This document shows, one piece after another, positions 16,045-25,158 of a stretch of 64,000 nt of DNA. The notes below the pieces were generated by a model, which saw only the letters and a program-made list of their open reading frames with translations, was not told the origin of the DNA and did no database searches. The position numbers were made by a program, and so were the translations under genes. The number at the start of each line of letters is the position of its first letter. Position 1 is the stretch's first letter. The DNA lies in assembly GCF_023195755.1 (NCBI RefSeq), contig NZ_CP096203.1, positions 3,534,001 through 3,598,000 on the forward strand, given 5' to 3'. This DNA comes from Chryseobacterium nepalense. Its GTDB lineage: Bacteria > Bacteroidota > Bacteroidia > Flavobacteriales > Weeksellaceae.

Positions 16045-16170
16045 TAAAATTTTTCTCATACATTAAAAATTCCCTTCCTCGGGAGGGTGGTTTAAATTCA
16101 CAAAAAAATTAAATTTTTATTAAAACGACAACGTTAAATCCATAGCAAAATTTAAAAAAACAAAAAATAC

Positions 16171-16178
16171 TATTTTTG
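16171..16178 (+). promoter_or_regulatory. -7 promoter element TATTTTTG
   Basis: TAnnTTTG match 21 bases before the ATG at 16199. Confidence 0.55.
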
Positions 16179-16198
16179 TACAATACATTCAGGCTACA

Positions 16199-17107
16199 AT
16201 GATATTACAGCTTCCGGCACAAAAAATTCCGATCCAGGAAATCCCGATTGATAAAAAGGTTAAACTTTTCATCAAAAGAGAAGACCTCATTCATCCTGAT
16301 ATTTCAGGAAACAAATACTGGAAGCTATTTTTTAATATCAATAATTATTTGACCCAAAACCCGGAAAAGCCTTATATCATTACTTTTGGAGGTGCATTTT
16401 CCAATCATATTGCGGCAGTTTCTGCAGTAGGAAATCTCACCGGAATTCCTACTTTAGGTATGATCAGGGGAGGAGAACTTAAAGACAAATGGCGTGAAAA
16501 TCCAACCTTAGTTTTTGCCAGAAAAAACGGAATGAACCTTCAGTTTGTAAGCCGTGAAGAATACAGGCACAAGGAAAAACTTACCGAATTTTTAAAAGCC
16601 GAATTTCCGGACGCGCTTGTCGTTCCCGAAGGTGGTACCAACGAAGAGGCGGTAAAAGGCATAAAAATGATGCTCAATGACGAAACAAAAGATTTTGATT
16701 ATCTTTGCACCGCAGTGGGAACGGGAGGAACCATTTCAGGAATCTCAGAATTTTGTGAAGAGAATCAGAAAGTTATGGGATTTCAGGCGGTGATGGATCG
16801 TAGCTTGGAAGAAACGATTGCTAAATTAACTTCAAAGCGGAATTTCAGTCTAATAAATTCTTCCTTTGGGGGTTATGGTAAAATAAATGATGAGAATATC
16901 CGTTTTATCAATGATTTTAAGAGAGATTACGGAATTCCGCTGGAACCGATCTATACAGGAAAAATGATGCAGAAGGTTTTCGAAATGATTGAAGAAGGAT
17001 ATTTTCCCGAGAATAGTAAAATTTTGTGCTTCCACACCGGTGGATTACAGGGAATTGAAGGCGCAAATTTATTGTTGGAAAAACAGAACAGAAATTTAAT
17101 TATATAA
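16199..17107 (+). CDS. ACC deaminase / D-cysteine desulfhydrase family enzyme
   Basis: 302 residues. PLP-dependent fold-type II enzyme. The PLP lysine lies in K-R-E-D-L-I-H-P-D-I-S-G-N-K-Y-W-K-L (residues about 25-42); the substrate/phosphate region shows FGGAFSNHIAAVSAVG, and the glycine loop is G-T-G-G-T-I-S-G. C-terminal KILCFHTGGLQG is typical of the family. Members deaminate 1-aminocyclopropane-1-carboxylate or release sulfide from D-cysteine; the sequence alone does not decide, and D-cysteine desulfhydrase is the commoner activity. It is about 30 residues shorter than plant and Pseudomonas ACC deaminases. The next gene starts 65 bases downstream. Confidence 0.85.
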   Translation: MILQLPAQKIPIQEIPIDKKVKLFIKREDLIHPDISGNKYWKLFFNINNYLTQNPEKPYIITFGGAFSNHIAAVSAVGNLTGIPTLGMIRGGELKDKWRENPTLVFARKNGMNLQFVSREEYRHKEKLTEFLKAEFPDALVVPEGGTNEEAVKGIKMMLNDETKDFDYLCTAVGTGGTISGISEFCEENQKVMGFQAVMDRSLEETIAKLTSKRNFSLINSSFGGYGKINDENIRFINDFKRDYGIPLEPIYTGKMMQKVFEMIEEGYFPENSKILCFHTGGLQGIEGANLLLEKQNRNLII

Positions 17108-17172
17108 GTAAAATTGAAAATAGGAAACACTAAGTGTTCCATCTTTCATTTTAAAACAATAAAAATTATAAG

Positions 17173-18231
17173 ATGAAAAGACTTTTCTTACTCGTAAGCC
17201 TTTTAGTTTTATCAAAATTTTCGGCTCAGACTTGGGCAACTGAAGATCAATACATCCAGAAATTTGCCAAATATGCTGTAGAAGAAATGGAAAAGTATAA
17301 AATTCCTGCTTCTATTACCCTTGCACAGGGACTTCTGGAGACGGGTGGCGGACAAAGCCGGCTCGCTCTGGAAGGCAAGAACCATTTCGGAATCAAATGT
17401 AAAGAAGACTGGACCGGAAAAACCATGAAGCACACCGATGACGCTCCCAATGAGTGCTTCCGGGTATATGACGATCCGCGTCAGTCGTATGAAGATCATT
17501 CCATATTTTTGTCGACAAGAAAATACTACGCCAATCTTTTCAACCTGGATATGAAGGATTACAGAGCGTGGGCAACCGGACTTAAAAAAGCAGGATACGC
17601 AACCAATCCGAGATATGCTTCCATACTAATCGGTAAAATAGAAAAATACAGGTTATACGAATTTGATAATACCAGCTCAAAAGAAGTGCTGTATGCGGTG
17701 CTAAAAATGTATCCGAATCTTAAGGATGACAGAACCTTTATGGCACAGCTGGAAACGGAAAAATATACCAAAAAAACAAAAGAGCCCGTAATCGTTGAAG
17801 TGCCCTATAAACAGACTTCTTATGCGCAACAGCAGAAAAGGGTGGAAAGAATCAGAACAAAATCGGAAGTTCTTAATTCTATTCTCATTAAAACCCACCC
17901 GAACGACGGTCTGAAATACATTGTAATTCCTGAAGATACCAATCTGGAATTTATCGCGAAAAAATTTAAAATAAGCGAAAGCAAACTTGTAAAATGGAAC
18001 GAGCTGGAAGGTGATGTTCTATACAAAAATGATATTGTATTCCTGGAATCTAAAAATTCTGATGGAAATACAGCAACCTATAAAGCCGAAGCAGGGGAAG
18101 ATATGCATGATATCGCCCAGAAATTCGGGATCAAATTGAATAAACTGTACGCTAAAAACAGGATGGATGCGGGGCAGAAGCCTTCTGCCGGACAATTGAT
18201 TTATTTAATTGATAAAAAACCAAGAAATTAA
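17173..18231 (+). CDS. Secreted glucosaminidase with LysM domain
   Basis: 352 residues. Signal peptide to about residue 19 (SKFSAQ). The glucosaminidase domain (about 25-165) shows YKIPASITLAQGLLETGGGQ with catalytic glutamate, NHFGIKCKEDW, FRVYDDPRQSYEDHSIFL and K-A-G-Y-A-T-N-P-R-Y. A linker is followed by LysM-like repeats in the C-terminal half (YIVIPEDTNLEFIAKKFKIS and YKAEAGEDMHDIAQKFGI). It cleaves N-acetylglucosaminyl bonds of peptidoglycan in the periplasm, probably in cell separation or wall turnover. HemL follows after 70 bases. Confidence 0.9.
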   Translation: MKRLFLLVSLLVLSKFSAQTWATEDQYIQKFAKYAVEEMEKYKIPASITLAQGLLETGGGQSRLALEGKNHFGIKCKEDWTGKTMKHTDDAPNECFRVYDDPRQSYEDHSIFLSTRKYYANLFNLDMKDYRAWATGLKKAGYATNPRYASILIGKIEKYRLYEFDNTSSKEVLYAVLKMYPNLKDDRTFMAQLETEKYTKKTKEPVIVEVPYKQTSYAQQQKRVERIRTKSEVLNSILIKTHPNDGLKYIVIPEDTNLEFIAKKFKISESKLVKWNELEGDVLYKNDIVFLESKNSDGNTATYKAEAGEDMHDIAQKFGIKLNKLYAKNRMDAGQKPSAGQLIYLIDKKPRN

Positions 18232-18247
18232 TTTGTTGATGGTCATT

Positions 18248-18296
18248 GTTGTTGGTTGATTGATAAACTGACAACAATCAGCCATTAACCAACAAC
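18248..18296. repeat. Inverted repeat upstream of hemL
   Basis: GTTGTTGGTT (18248-18257) and AACCAACAAC (18287-18296) are perfect inverted copies 29 bases apart, ending six bases before the hemL start. It may be a leader stem or a dispersed spacer repeat. Confidence 0.45.
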
Positions 18297-18301
18297 TATA
18301 T

Positions 18302-19585
18302 ATGAAATACCAAAGAAGTTCAGCTTTATTTGATGAGGCGTATCAATACATTCCGGGAGGAGTAAATTCCCCGGTCCGGGCATTCAAATCCGTAGGAGGA
18401 GTTCCGGTTTTTATGAAATCTGCAAAAGGGGCTTATCTTACCGACGCCGATGACAACACGTATATTGATTATATTAATTCCTGGGGACCTGCTATTTTAG
18501 GACATACCCATCCCGAAGTTTTAGAAGAATTGAAAATTCAGGCAGAGAAAGGTTTTTCCTTCGGAGCTCCTACAGAACTGGAAACTGAAATTGCAAAATT
18601 CATCGTGGAAAATGTCCCGAATATAGACCAGATCAGAATGGTTTCTTCGGGAACGGAAGCATGCATGAGTGCAGTGCGCCTGGCGAGAGGCTTTACAGGA
18701 AGAGATAAGATCGTAAAATTCGAAGGCTGTTATCACGGGCATTCAGATTCATTCCTGATAAAGGCGGGGAGTGGTGCTGCTACCTTCGGAAATCCGAATT
18801 CTCCGGGAGTAACGGCAGGAACGGCAAAAGATACCTTACTGGCAAGATATAATGATTTTGAGCAGGTAAAAGATTTGTTCAGACATAATCAGGGTGAAAT
18901 TGCTGCAGTCATTATTGAACCTGTAGCCGGAAATATGGGCTGTGTTCTTCCTGAAAACGAATTTCTTCAGAAATTGAGAACCATCTGTGATGAAAACGGC
19001 GCTTTATTAATCTTCGATGAGGTAATGACTGGTTTCAGGCTTGCTTTCGGAGGTGCTCAGGAGCTTTTTAATGTAAAAGCTGATTTGGTAACCTATGGAA
19101 AAGTAATCGGTGGTGGACTTCCGGTAGGCGCTTTTGCAGGAAGAAACGAGATTATGGATCATCTTGCTCCAAAAGGAGGTGTTTATCAGGCAGGAACACT
19201 CAGCGGAAATCCTCTGGCCATGAGAGCCGGATTAAAAACGCTTCAGCTGATTAAAAAGGATCCTGAATTTTTCAATCGCCTGGCAAAAACAACCGAAACA
19301 CTGGATTTTGAAATCGGAAAAATTTTAAATGAAAAAGGAATCCCTCATAAAATCAACCGAAAAGGGTCAATGATGTCTGTGTTTTTCGATATTAACAGGG
19401 TTTCTAATTTTGATGAAGCGCAGGAAGCCAATCATGCTTTGTTTAATAATTTCTTCCATCAGATGCTGACGAACGGAATTTATCTTCCGCCAAGCGGCTA
19501 TGAAACGTACTTTATCAGTGATGCCATCAGGGATAAAGAAATCGATAGGACGCTGGAAGCCGTACGAAAATTTGAATATTCTTAA
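18302..19585 (+). CDS. hemL: Glutamate-1-semialdehyde 2,1-aminomutase
   Basis: 427 residues, the usual length. Converts glutamate-1-semialdehyde to 5-aminolevulinate, the C5 route to tetrapyrroles. Diagnostic blocks: N-terminal [18 protein letters not shown] (residues 17-34), [41 protein letters not shown] and the PLP lysine in [15 protein letters not shown] (about residue 265). Start ATG at 18302. A strong terminator follows at 19591-19621, so it ends its transcript. Confidence 0.96.
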   Translation: MKYQRSSALFDEAYQYIPGGVNSPVRAFKSVGGVPVFMKSAKGAYLTDADDNTYIDYINSWGPAILGHTHPEVLEELKIQAEKGFSFGAPTELETEIAKFIVENVPNIDQIRMVSSGTEACMSAVRLARGFTGRDKIVKFEGCYHGHSDSFLIKAGSGAATFGNPNSPGVTAGTAKDTLLARYNDFEQVKDLFRHNQGEIAAVIIEPVAGNMGCVLPENEFLQKLRTICDENGALLIFDEVMTGFRLAFGGAQELFNVKADLVTYGKVIGGGLPVGAFAGRNEIMDHLAPKGGVYQAGTLSGNPLAMRAGLKTLQLIKKDPEFFNRLAKTTETLDFEIGKILNEKGIPHKINRKGSMMSVFFDINRVSNFDEAQEANHALFNNFFHQMLTNGIYLPPSGYETYFISDAIRDKEIDRTLEAVRKFEYS

Positions 19586-19590
19586 ATAAT

Positions 19591-19621
19591 AAAAAGGATG
19601 AGGTTAAACTTCATCCTTTTT
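19591..19621 (+). terminator. Terminator of hemL
   Basis: AAAAAGGATGA/TCATCCTTTTT, 11-bp stem with loop GGTTAAACT, starting six bases after the hemL stop. Confidence 0.85.
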
Positions 19622-19639
19622 ATTTAATCTGCATATAGC

Positions 19640-19856
19640 TGATGTTGTTTCAATTGTCATTTTATAGGGATTCCGATAAGTTATTCAACGTGTATTTTGA
19701 TATTCGAAGCCTCGTGGATGACGTTCGTGAAAACCGGCAATGAAGTGTTATACATCTCCGCAGGGATACATTATAATTTGGGATCTATGTTTTAAAAGGG
19801 CTGGCAATATTTATTACGTATCCGTTGGTGTTTTTTACAAGTTCTGAAAGATTATA
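19640..19856 (+). other. Possible decayed coding sequence
   Basis: In the 324-base gap after hemL, one frame reads F-E-A-S-W-M-T-F-V-K-T-G-N-E-V-L-Y-I-S-A-G-I-H-Y-N-L-G-S and stops at TAA. A second frame just downstream reads A-G-N-I-Y-Y-V-S-V-G-V-F-Y-K-F, similar to G-N-E-V-L-Y-I-S-A-G-I-H-Y. This looks like a frameshifted remnant with beta-strand-like repeats, but there is no intact ORF. Confidence 0.25.
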
Positions 19857-19893
19857 ATGGCAGCGGCACCGGATTTTCCGGTGCCGCTGCCAT
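19857..19893. terminator. 17-bp hairpin downstream of beta-helix lipoprotein gene
   Basis: ATGGCAGCGGCACCGGA/TCCGGTGCCGCTGCCAT with loop TTT. Neither side carries a long T run, so termination for the minus-strand gene is likely but could be Rho-assisted. Confidence 0.6.
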
Positions 19894-19909
19894 TATTATT
19901 TAAACAAAT

Positions 19910-21073
19910 TTATTGTAGGGTAGACCATCCAATTGCCCAGGCCGGGCTCGCCAGCTTGTTTCCTGCGCCGGTAGCATCAGATTTTTCGGTGTACGTTGAT
20001 GGCAGAATGGTTACCGTGGAACCATCGGTTGTTTTCGCTGTCATTTTGTTGGTAACATTGGTATCAAAAAAGACATTCTGGATTTTGCTCTGCCCATTGA
20101 TATAGGTTACCGTGGAATTATTTTCAAGGCTGAAACCGTCTGTCCAGTTAGAAAGCACTACATTGTCAAAATTGGCATACGTTCCTGAATACAGTCTTAT
20201 CGCCTGCGATTCTCCTGATGTCCCGCCAAGAATGGTAACATTTTTAATAATCGGATTAGACCTTGGAGAGGCATCTGCGTTTGTTGCATTATTGAGTCCC
20301 TTGATCCCGGTATTTCCTGTACCGCTGGTTCTTCTTTTGGTATAGAGATTGGTAGCTGTTCCTATCCATCCGTCTGTCCAGACAAAGGCATCGTCTGCAT
20401 TGCTGATGGAAACAATATTGGAAATATTTACGGTTCCGCCATACATCTGGATCCCGTCTTCAGCGCCATTTACAACGGCTATATTTTCAACTTTCGTATC
20501 ACTTCCTACACCATACAATGACAAGCCATTGAAGTTTTTATCGGTAGCGTAGCTGATTCCTGCGTTTTCAATTCTCACATACGTTAATGATCCCGAATTG
20601 TCTGTAGCAGCTGTTCCGCCATACGAAGCATTTCCAACTTCGGAAGTAGCTGTTGCGCCGGTATTGATGGGTGCTCTGCCACATATCATGACGCCTCCCC
20701 ATGTTCCTGCAGCCGCTGCCGAGGAATTGAATGTTACGGGAGATGCCGGGGTTCCATTAGCAAAGATCTGTCCGCCCTGTTCTATTACAACATAGGATTC
20801 TGCTCCTGCTGTAGCCACGATTCTTGTTCCTGCCGGAATCACAAGTTTACCACCGGATTTCACCCGTACTGCTCCATTGAGTACATACACTTTTGTCGCA
20901 TCAAGAGTAACCACCTGGCCATCGGTAACCTCACCTTTGAAATTTGCCGGATCCTGTGCAATTCCCACCACTTCAATGGTGGCTGTGTCTTCATCTTCCG
21001 AACATGAGTGGATGATGGATGAAAAGCTTATAACGGCAGCTGCAATGAAGAGCTTCAGATAGTTTTTTCTCAT
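19910..21073 (-). CDS. Right-handed beta-helix lipoprotein, paralog 2
   Basis: 387 residues. Lipoprotein signal with lipid cysteine in SIIHSC (residue 24) followed by Ser-Glu-Asp-Glu-Asp, an acidic tag like those that direct lipoproteins to the Bacteroidota surface. The mature protein is made of repeated short beta-strands (VYVLNGAVRVKSGGKLVIPAG, WGGVMICGRAP, NGLSLYGVGSDT, DGIQMYGGTVNISN) typical of right-handed parallel beta-helices. It ends with L-A-S-P-A-W-A-I-G-W-S-T-L-Q, which matches the paralog at 21263-22477 (LPDWAKGWTGL). Downstream of a TonB receptor on the same strand, so a surface capture role is inferred. Substrate unknown. A terminator separates it from the first paralog. Confidence 0.75.
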   Translation of the reverse strand: MRKNYLKLFIAAAVISFSSIIHSCSEDEDTATIEVVGIAQDPANFKGEVTDGQVVTLDATKVYVLNGAVRVKSGGKLVIPAGTRIVATAGAESYVVIEQGGQIFANGTPASPVTFNSSAAAAGTWGGVMICGRAPINTGATATSEVGNASYGGTAATDNSGSLTYVRIENAGISYATDKNFNGLSLYGVGSDTKVENIAVVNGAEDGIQMYGGTVNISNIVSISNADDAFVWTDGWIGTATNLYTKRRTSGTGNTGIKGLNNATNADASPRSNPIIKNVTILGGTSGESQAIRLYSGTYANFDNVVLSNWTDGFSLENNSTVTYINGQSKIQNVFFDTNVTNKMTAKTTDGSTVTILPSTYTEKSDATGAGNKLASPAWAIGWSTLQ

Positions 21074-21201
21074 AATATTGTAAGGTTATTATGCTTAATG
21101 GAGTTTTTAAATGCTGTTTTATTTCAGAAGACCAAATTACCATTTTTCTCTGTATTTCCATAATCCGGATCAGCAGAAATACAGATTTATTCAATAAACA
21201 C

Positions 21202-21234
21202 AAAACGGCACCGGAAAAATTCCGATGCCGTTTT
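21202..21234 (-). terminator. Terminator after first beta-helix lipoprotein gene
   Basis: AAAACGGCA-CCGGA pairs with TCCG-ATGCCGTTTT around an AAAAT loop; T-rich sequence lies on both sides. It lies between the paralogous genes. Confidence 0.7.
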
Positions 21235-21262
21235 TTTTAATTTGATATGATAAAACTAATTA

Positions 21263-22477
21263 CTAATTCATAGCATCTGTTACGTCGAAGCTGGAAAGGC
21301 CAGTCCACCCTTTAGCCCAATCTGGTAAAGCTGTTCCGCTACCTGCACCTGTTGCAGATGTATTTTCAGTGTATACAGAACTGATATCTACGGCTGTACC
21401 GGCAGTATTTTTAGCTTTAGATTTTGTAGCAACATTTACAAATCTCAGGTTTTTGATGTAAGAACCACCCTGGAACCATGTTAAAGTTCTGTCTGTTTCG
21501 AAATCAAGACCTGTTGAATAGTTTGCCAAAACGATGTTGTCAAACTGACCGTTAGATCCTGCTCTTACTTTCATGCCCTGAGACTCGGATCCAGCAGTGT
21601 TTCCTAAGAACGTTGCATTGTTGATGACAGGATTAGAAGCACCGTTTCCGAAAGTAGTGTTCGGGTTGGTATCCTGAGTATCTGCTTCAATACCTCTGTT
21701 TCCTGGTTCTGCAGCGGTTTGATATGCTTTCATTCTGGCAGCGTAAATGTAATTTACAGTACCTCTGTATCCTTCAGTCCAGTCGAAAGAATCATCACCC
21801 ACACCTGTTACAACAATGTGATCAAGGTTTGCGTTTCCTCCGAAACATTCAATACCATCATCAGCACCTACAGTTACATATACATAAGAAATTGTAGTTC
21901 CGCTACCCACTCCGAAAAGAGAAAGTCCGTTAAATTCTTTTTCAGGATTATATTTGAATCCGCTGTCTTTAATAATAAGATATTTAATAATACCTGAATT
22001 ATCAGCTGTGTTTGTTCCTCCGTACGTTAAATCACCCAATTCTGAAGTTGATGTTCCGGATGAAGTTCTGTTACTAGGAGCATTTCCTAAGATAACAATA
22101 CCTCCCCAGTGTCCTTGTTTGTGTGCAGTACCCTCAAAAACAACCGGGTTTGAAGCAGTACCGTTTACAAAGATTTTACCACCTCTGTCTACGATTAAAT
22201 AATTGGCACCTTCTGCTACAGTAATTCTTGTTCCTGCAGGGATGATAAGGCTTGCACCGTTCTCAACCATTAATTTACCGGTGATGGTATATACTTTTGA
22301 AGGGTCTAATGTTACGGTAGTTCCCGCAGCAATATTTCCTTTAAAGTTGCTTGGATCGATGGTAGAAATTGTTTCTGTAGAGTCGTCGTCATCAGAATTG
22401 CTACAAGAAACGGCTACTGATGAAAATGCTCCAACTAATGAAAAGAAAAGAGCTGCTTTTAAGATTGTTTTTTTCAT
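21263..22477 (-). CDS. Right-handed beta-helix lipoprotein, paralog 1
   Basis: 404 residues. Lipoprotein signal ending in V-A-V-S-C (lipid cysteine at about residue 25), followed by Ser-Asn-Ser-Asp-Asp-Asp-Asp, very close to the SDDDD-type surface export signal described in Bacteroides. The same domain plan as the gene at 19910-21073: G-K-L-M-V-E-N-G-A-S-L-I-I-P-A-G-T-R, W-G-G-I-V-I-L-G-N-A-P, N-G-L-S-L-F-G-V-G-S-G and D-G-I-E-C-F-G-G-N-A-N-L. It starts 24 bases after the TonB receptor stop, so it is almost certainly in the same operon and probably its surface partner, analogous in position to SusD though unrelated in fold. Its ligand is unknown. Confidence 0.78.
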   Translation of the reverse strand: MKKTILKAALFFSLVGAFSSVAVSCSNSDDDDSTETISTIDPSNFKGNIAAGTTVTLDPSKVYTITGKLMVENGASLIIPAGTRITVAEGANYLIVDRGGKIFVNGTASNPVVFEGTAHKQGHWGGIVILGNAPSNRTSSGTSTSELGDLTYGGTNTADNSGIIKYLIIKDSGFKYNPEKEFNGLSLFGVGSGTTISYVYVTVGADDGIECFGGNANLDHIVVTGVGDDSFDWTEGYRGTVNYIYAARMKAYQTAAEPGNRGIEADTQDTNPNTTFGNGASNPVINNATFLGNTAGSESQGMKVRAGSNGQFDNIVLANYSTGLDFETDRTLTWFQGGSYIKNLRFVNVATKSKAKNTAGTAVDISSVYTENTSATGAGSGTALPDWAKGWTGLSSFDVTDAMN

Positions 22478-22501
22478 AACTTTTATAGATTTTTATTTTT
22501 A

Positions 22502-24970
22502 TTAAAATTTATACGACAGGTTTAATCCTAACTGACGGCCTTTTGTATAGTCTTTGTGGATGAAGGTCTGCGTGGTATTTTCCTGCTCAATTTTGAAGTG
22601 AGGATTCAGTAAATTTTTTGCAGAAATCCCGATACCGATTTTGTTTAATGTGAAACTTAAATTCATATCAAGAATCTCTCTGGGTACTTCATAAAAATTT
22701 CCGATAAATCCTGTTCCCACGGAATAAAGACTTTTTCCGATGTGTGAATAAGAAACTACAAAATCTAAACTGTTTACATTATTCCATTTGTAGTTGTATC
22801 CTAAGTTTACGTTGGCAATAAGATCTGCAACTCCTTGGATTTTATCTTTTTCTGTATTGAATACAATGGTTTTGCCTCCGTTTTCTTTTGCAATTTCGTT
22901 CTCAGATTTAAATTCCTGTTCAGAATGCATGTAAGTAGCATTAAGGAATGTATAAATTTTAGAGTTATTCCAGGAATAAAGGTCTTTTCTGAATTCGGCT
23001 TCCGCTCCTACAATATACCCCCAATCTGAAATGTTGAAATACGTCATGTCACTTGGAGCCGAACTAGCATAGCTTGTTCTTGCAATGGCATTCTGGATGT
23101 ATTTTCCAAAAGCTGTAACTGAAATAACTTCACCGGATCTTGGGAATAATTCCCACTTAAGGTCTGCATTGTAATTGTCAGACGGATTAAGGAACTGGTT
23201 ACCGTACGTATTCGTTGTTACATCATAGTAAGCAATAGGAATAATTTCTTTTGCCTGAGGTAATGTATATGATTTGGAGAAGGCAAATCTCAAATTCTGC
23301 TTGTCGTTGATGCTGTATTTCGCGTTCAAGGCAGGTAAGAATTTGTTGTACTGCTTGTTCTTTTTACCATCCTGTGCAATGGGATCCAGCCATTTCATCT
23401 GCATGTCGATATAATCAAAACGGCCACCAACCTGGATAATGAATTTGTCTGAAAGGGTAATATCCACATTGGCTAAACCGGATTGGATATTCTGCTTTGC
23501 AGTATAATAAAAAGGATTGAATAATTTATCAGTTGGCTGGAAAGTGATATAGGAGAATAATGAATTGTTTCCTGCATTGATATATCCGTCGATATTATTA
23601 GGATCTACCGGTACTACATTGCTGAAGTTCATTCCAATGGTAGTATTTTCAAATTTTCTGTCCTTATACTGTCCGTCATATCCTACGGTTACTTTGAATT
23701 TTTCAAACGTTTTGGTAAGATAAGCGTGTCCTAATACTGTATTGTCTTTCAGTTCATCAAAATACCTGTGGTTGTTGATGGCGCTTCCTGCAATGAGCTG
23801 AGAGTTTGTGGCATCAATGGTATTCTGAAGACGGTCTGGCCTTTTACTGTTCAGCATATTGTAACCTAAAGCCCAGTCTGCAGACCATGTGTCTCCCAAT
23901 TTATGGGTTCCTAATAACTGGTTTACCCATGTGGTTGTGATCTTGTTATCACCACGGTTGATAATCACATTTCTGTCTACATCATAGGAATATCCTTTAT
24001 AAATTTTCGCTGACTGGTCAGACGAGTGGATATAGTTTGAGGTAAAGCTTATTTTATGGTTGGCATTAATTTTATATCCTAAGTTTACTAGAGCTGTAGT
24101 ATTGGTTTTATAATTAAAACGCTGTACGTCCGTGTAGTTTTTACTCGGCGTATTGTCAAAGAAGTAGTACCCTTCCTGTCCCTGGCTGTATTCATAAGAG
24201 TTTTCAAATCCGGCATAAGCAAATAAGGAAAGCTTTCCGAAAGTAGCACCCCCTTCAATATTCATATCTGTGTTGAAAGGATTTTGTGCATTTTTAAAAT
24301 TCCATGTCGTCTGGAAAGGATATTTCTGATAAGGATTTCCTTTGGTAAAAGTGGTTTCCTTATATCCGAAGAATCCCGGAGCACCGTCCTGAACTTTGAA
24401 ATCTTTTTTGTCAAATGTCTGAAGGTTAATGCTGCTTCCCAAACCTATTTTGAAATAAGGCTTTCCTGAATGCTCTCTGGAAACGATATTTACATTCGCT
24501 CCACCAAAGTCTCCAAGCATTTTCGGGTTGTACACTTTATCTAATGAAATATATTCAATCATTGACGTCTTAAAGATCTCAAGATTGATGTTTTTGTATT
24601 CCGGATCGTCGGAGGGAATTGGCAATCCGTTTAATGTAGTACTGTTATATCTGTCACCAAGACCTCTTACGAAAATTTGTCCGCTTCCTTCTTGTTTAGT
24701 GGTTCCGGTAGCTTTGGTTACAGCTGTTGCTGCATCACCGACCCCTTGTTTTGCAAGCTGTACAGAACCTACACGTTCAATTACTTCTACAGATTTTTTT
24801 TGCAAATTGATAAGATTGGCTTCAGTTCCTTTTTTAGTAGATCCTTTAATGACTACACCTTCGATTTTTTTCTCTTTCTTTAGGGTGTCGTTTGTGGTCT
24901 CTTGAGCGTAAAGTACAGTTCCCGATGTTGTTAAAAACAAAACTGCGATACTCAGTTTTCTAAAATTCAT
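22502..24970 (-). CDS. TonB-dependent outer membrane receptor
   Basis: 822 residues from the ATG at 24970 (MNFRKLSIAV); the frame extends upstream only with a non-ATG start. Signal peptide to about residue 22 (TVLYAQ). There is no carboxypeptidase-like domain as in SusC; the plug (about 35-170) contains V-I-E-R-V-G-S-V-Q-L-A-K, F-V-R-G-L-G-D-R-Y-N-S-T-T-L-N-G-L and D-F-G-G-A-N-V-N-I-V-S-R, followed by a long barrel ending G-L-N-L-S-Y-K-F. This RGLGDRYN-type receptor family is common in Bacteroidota with unassigned substrates. It is divergent from a PhoB/PhoR-like pair, so phosphate or phosphorylated ligands are a hypothesis only. Confidence 0.85.
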   Translation of the reverse strand: MNFRKLSIAVLFLTTSGTVLYAQETTNDTLKKEKKIEGVVIKGSTKKGTEANLINLQKKSVEVIERVGSVQLAKQGVGDAATAVTKATGTTKQEGSGQIFVRGLGDRYNSTTLNGLPIPSDDPEYKNINLEIFKTSMIEYISLDKVYNPKMLGDFGGANVNIVSREHSGKPYFKIGLGSSINLQTFDKKDFKVQDGAPGFFGYKETTFTKGNPYQKYPFQTTWNFKNAQNPFNTDMNIEGGATFGKLSLFAYAGFENSYEYSQGQEGYYFFDNTPSKNYTDVQRFNYKTNTTALVNLGYKINANHKISFTSNYIHSSDQSAKIYKGYSYDVDRNVIINRGDNKITTTWVNQLLGTHKLGDTWSADWALGYNMLNSKRPDRLQNTIDATNSQLIAGSAINNHRYFDELKDNTVLGHAYLTKTFEKFKVTVGYDGQYKDRKFENTTIGMNFSNVVPVDPNNIDGYINAGNNSLFSYITFQPTDKLFNPFYYTAKQNIQSGLANVDITLSDKFIIQVGGRFDYIDMQMKWLDPIAQDGKKNKQYNKFLPALNAKYSINDKQNLRFAFSKSYTLPQAKEIIPIAYYDVTTNTYGNQFLNPSDNYNADLKWELFPRSGEVISVTAFGKYIQNAIARTSYASSAPSDMTYFNISDWGYIVGAEAEFRKDLYSWNNSKIYTFLNATYMHSEQEFKSENEIAKENGGKTIVFNTEKDKIQGVADLIANVNLGYNYKWNNVNSLDFVVSYSHIGKSLYSVGTGFIGNFYEVPREILDMNLSFTLNKIGIGISAKNLLNPHFKIEQENTTQTFIHKDYTKGRQLGLNLSYKF

Positions 24971-25047
24971 TTCTTTTTTACTATATAACTTTCGGTGCAA
25001 AGGAAGAAAGAATCTGTGGGGTAAATGGTTTAGGGAAATTTAATTTT

Positions 25048-25102
25048 TTCTTAACTAAACATTAAGAAAAAGATATTATTGTTAACTTTATGTGAACGAT
25101 GT
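25048..25102. promoter_or_regulatory. Repeats in the divergent control region
   Basis: TTCTTAA-CTAAACA-TTAAGAA (25048-25068) is an inverted repeat, and GTTAACTTTAT GTGAACGATGT (25081-25102) is an 11-base direct repeat with GTnAAC in each half. OmpR/PhoB-type regulators bind 11-base direct repeats, so these may be operators for the adjacent response regulator. Confidence 0.4.
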
Positions 25103-25133
25103 TCCTTTTATTAAACTGTGATTAAAATATTAT

Positions 25134-25141
25134 TAACTTTG
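25134..25141 (+). promoter_or_regulatory. -7 promoter element TAACTTTG
   Basis: TAnnTTTG match 18 bases before the ATG of the response regulator at 25159. Confidence 0.55.
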
Positions 25142-25158
25142 ACGCGTAAAAATTAGAA

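Noticed and set aside
16060-16110. CCTTCCTCGGGAGGGTGG motif as a terminator
   Set aside because: The stem is short and lacks a T tail; it looks like a common intergenic repeat fragment.
19857-19893. Protein-coding continuation over the hairpin (plus-strand ORF from about 19857)
   Set aside because: The ORF is antisense to the beta-helix lipoprotein gene and begins inside a palindrome.
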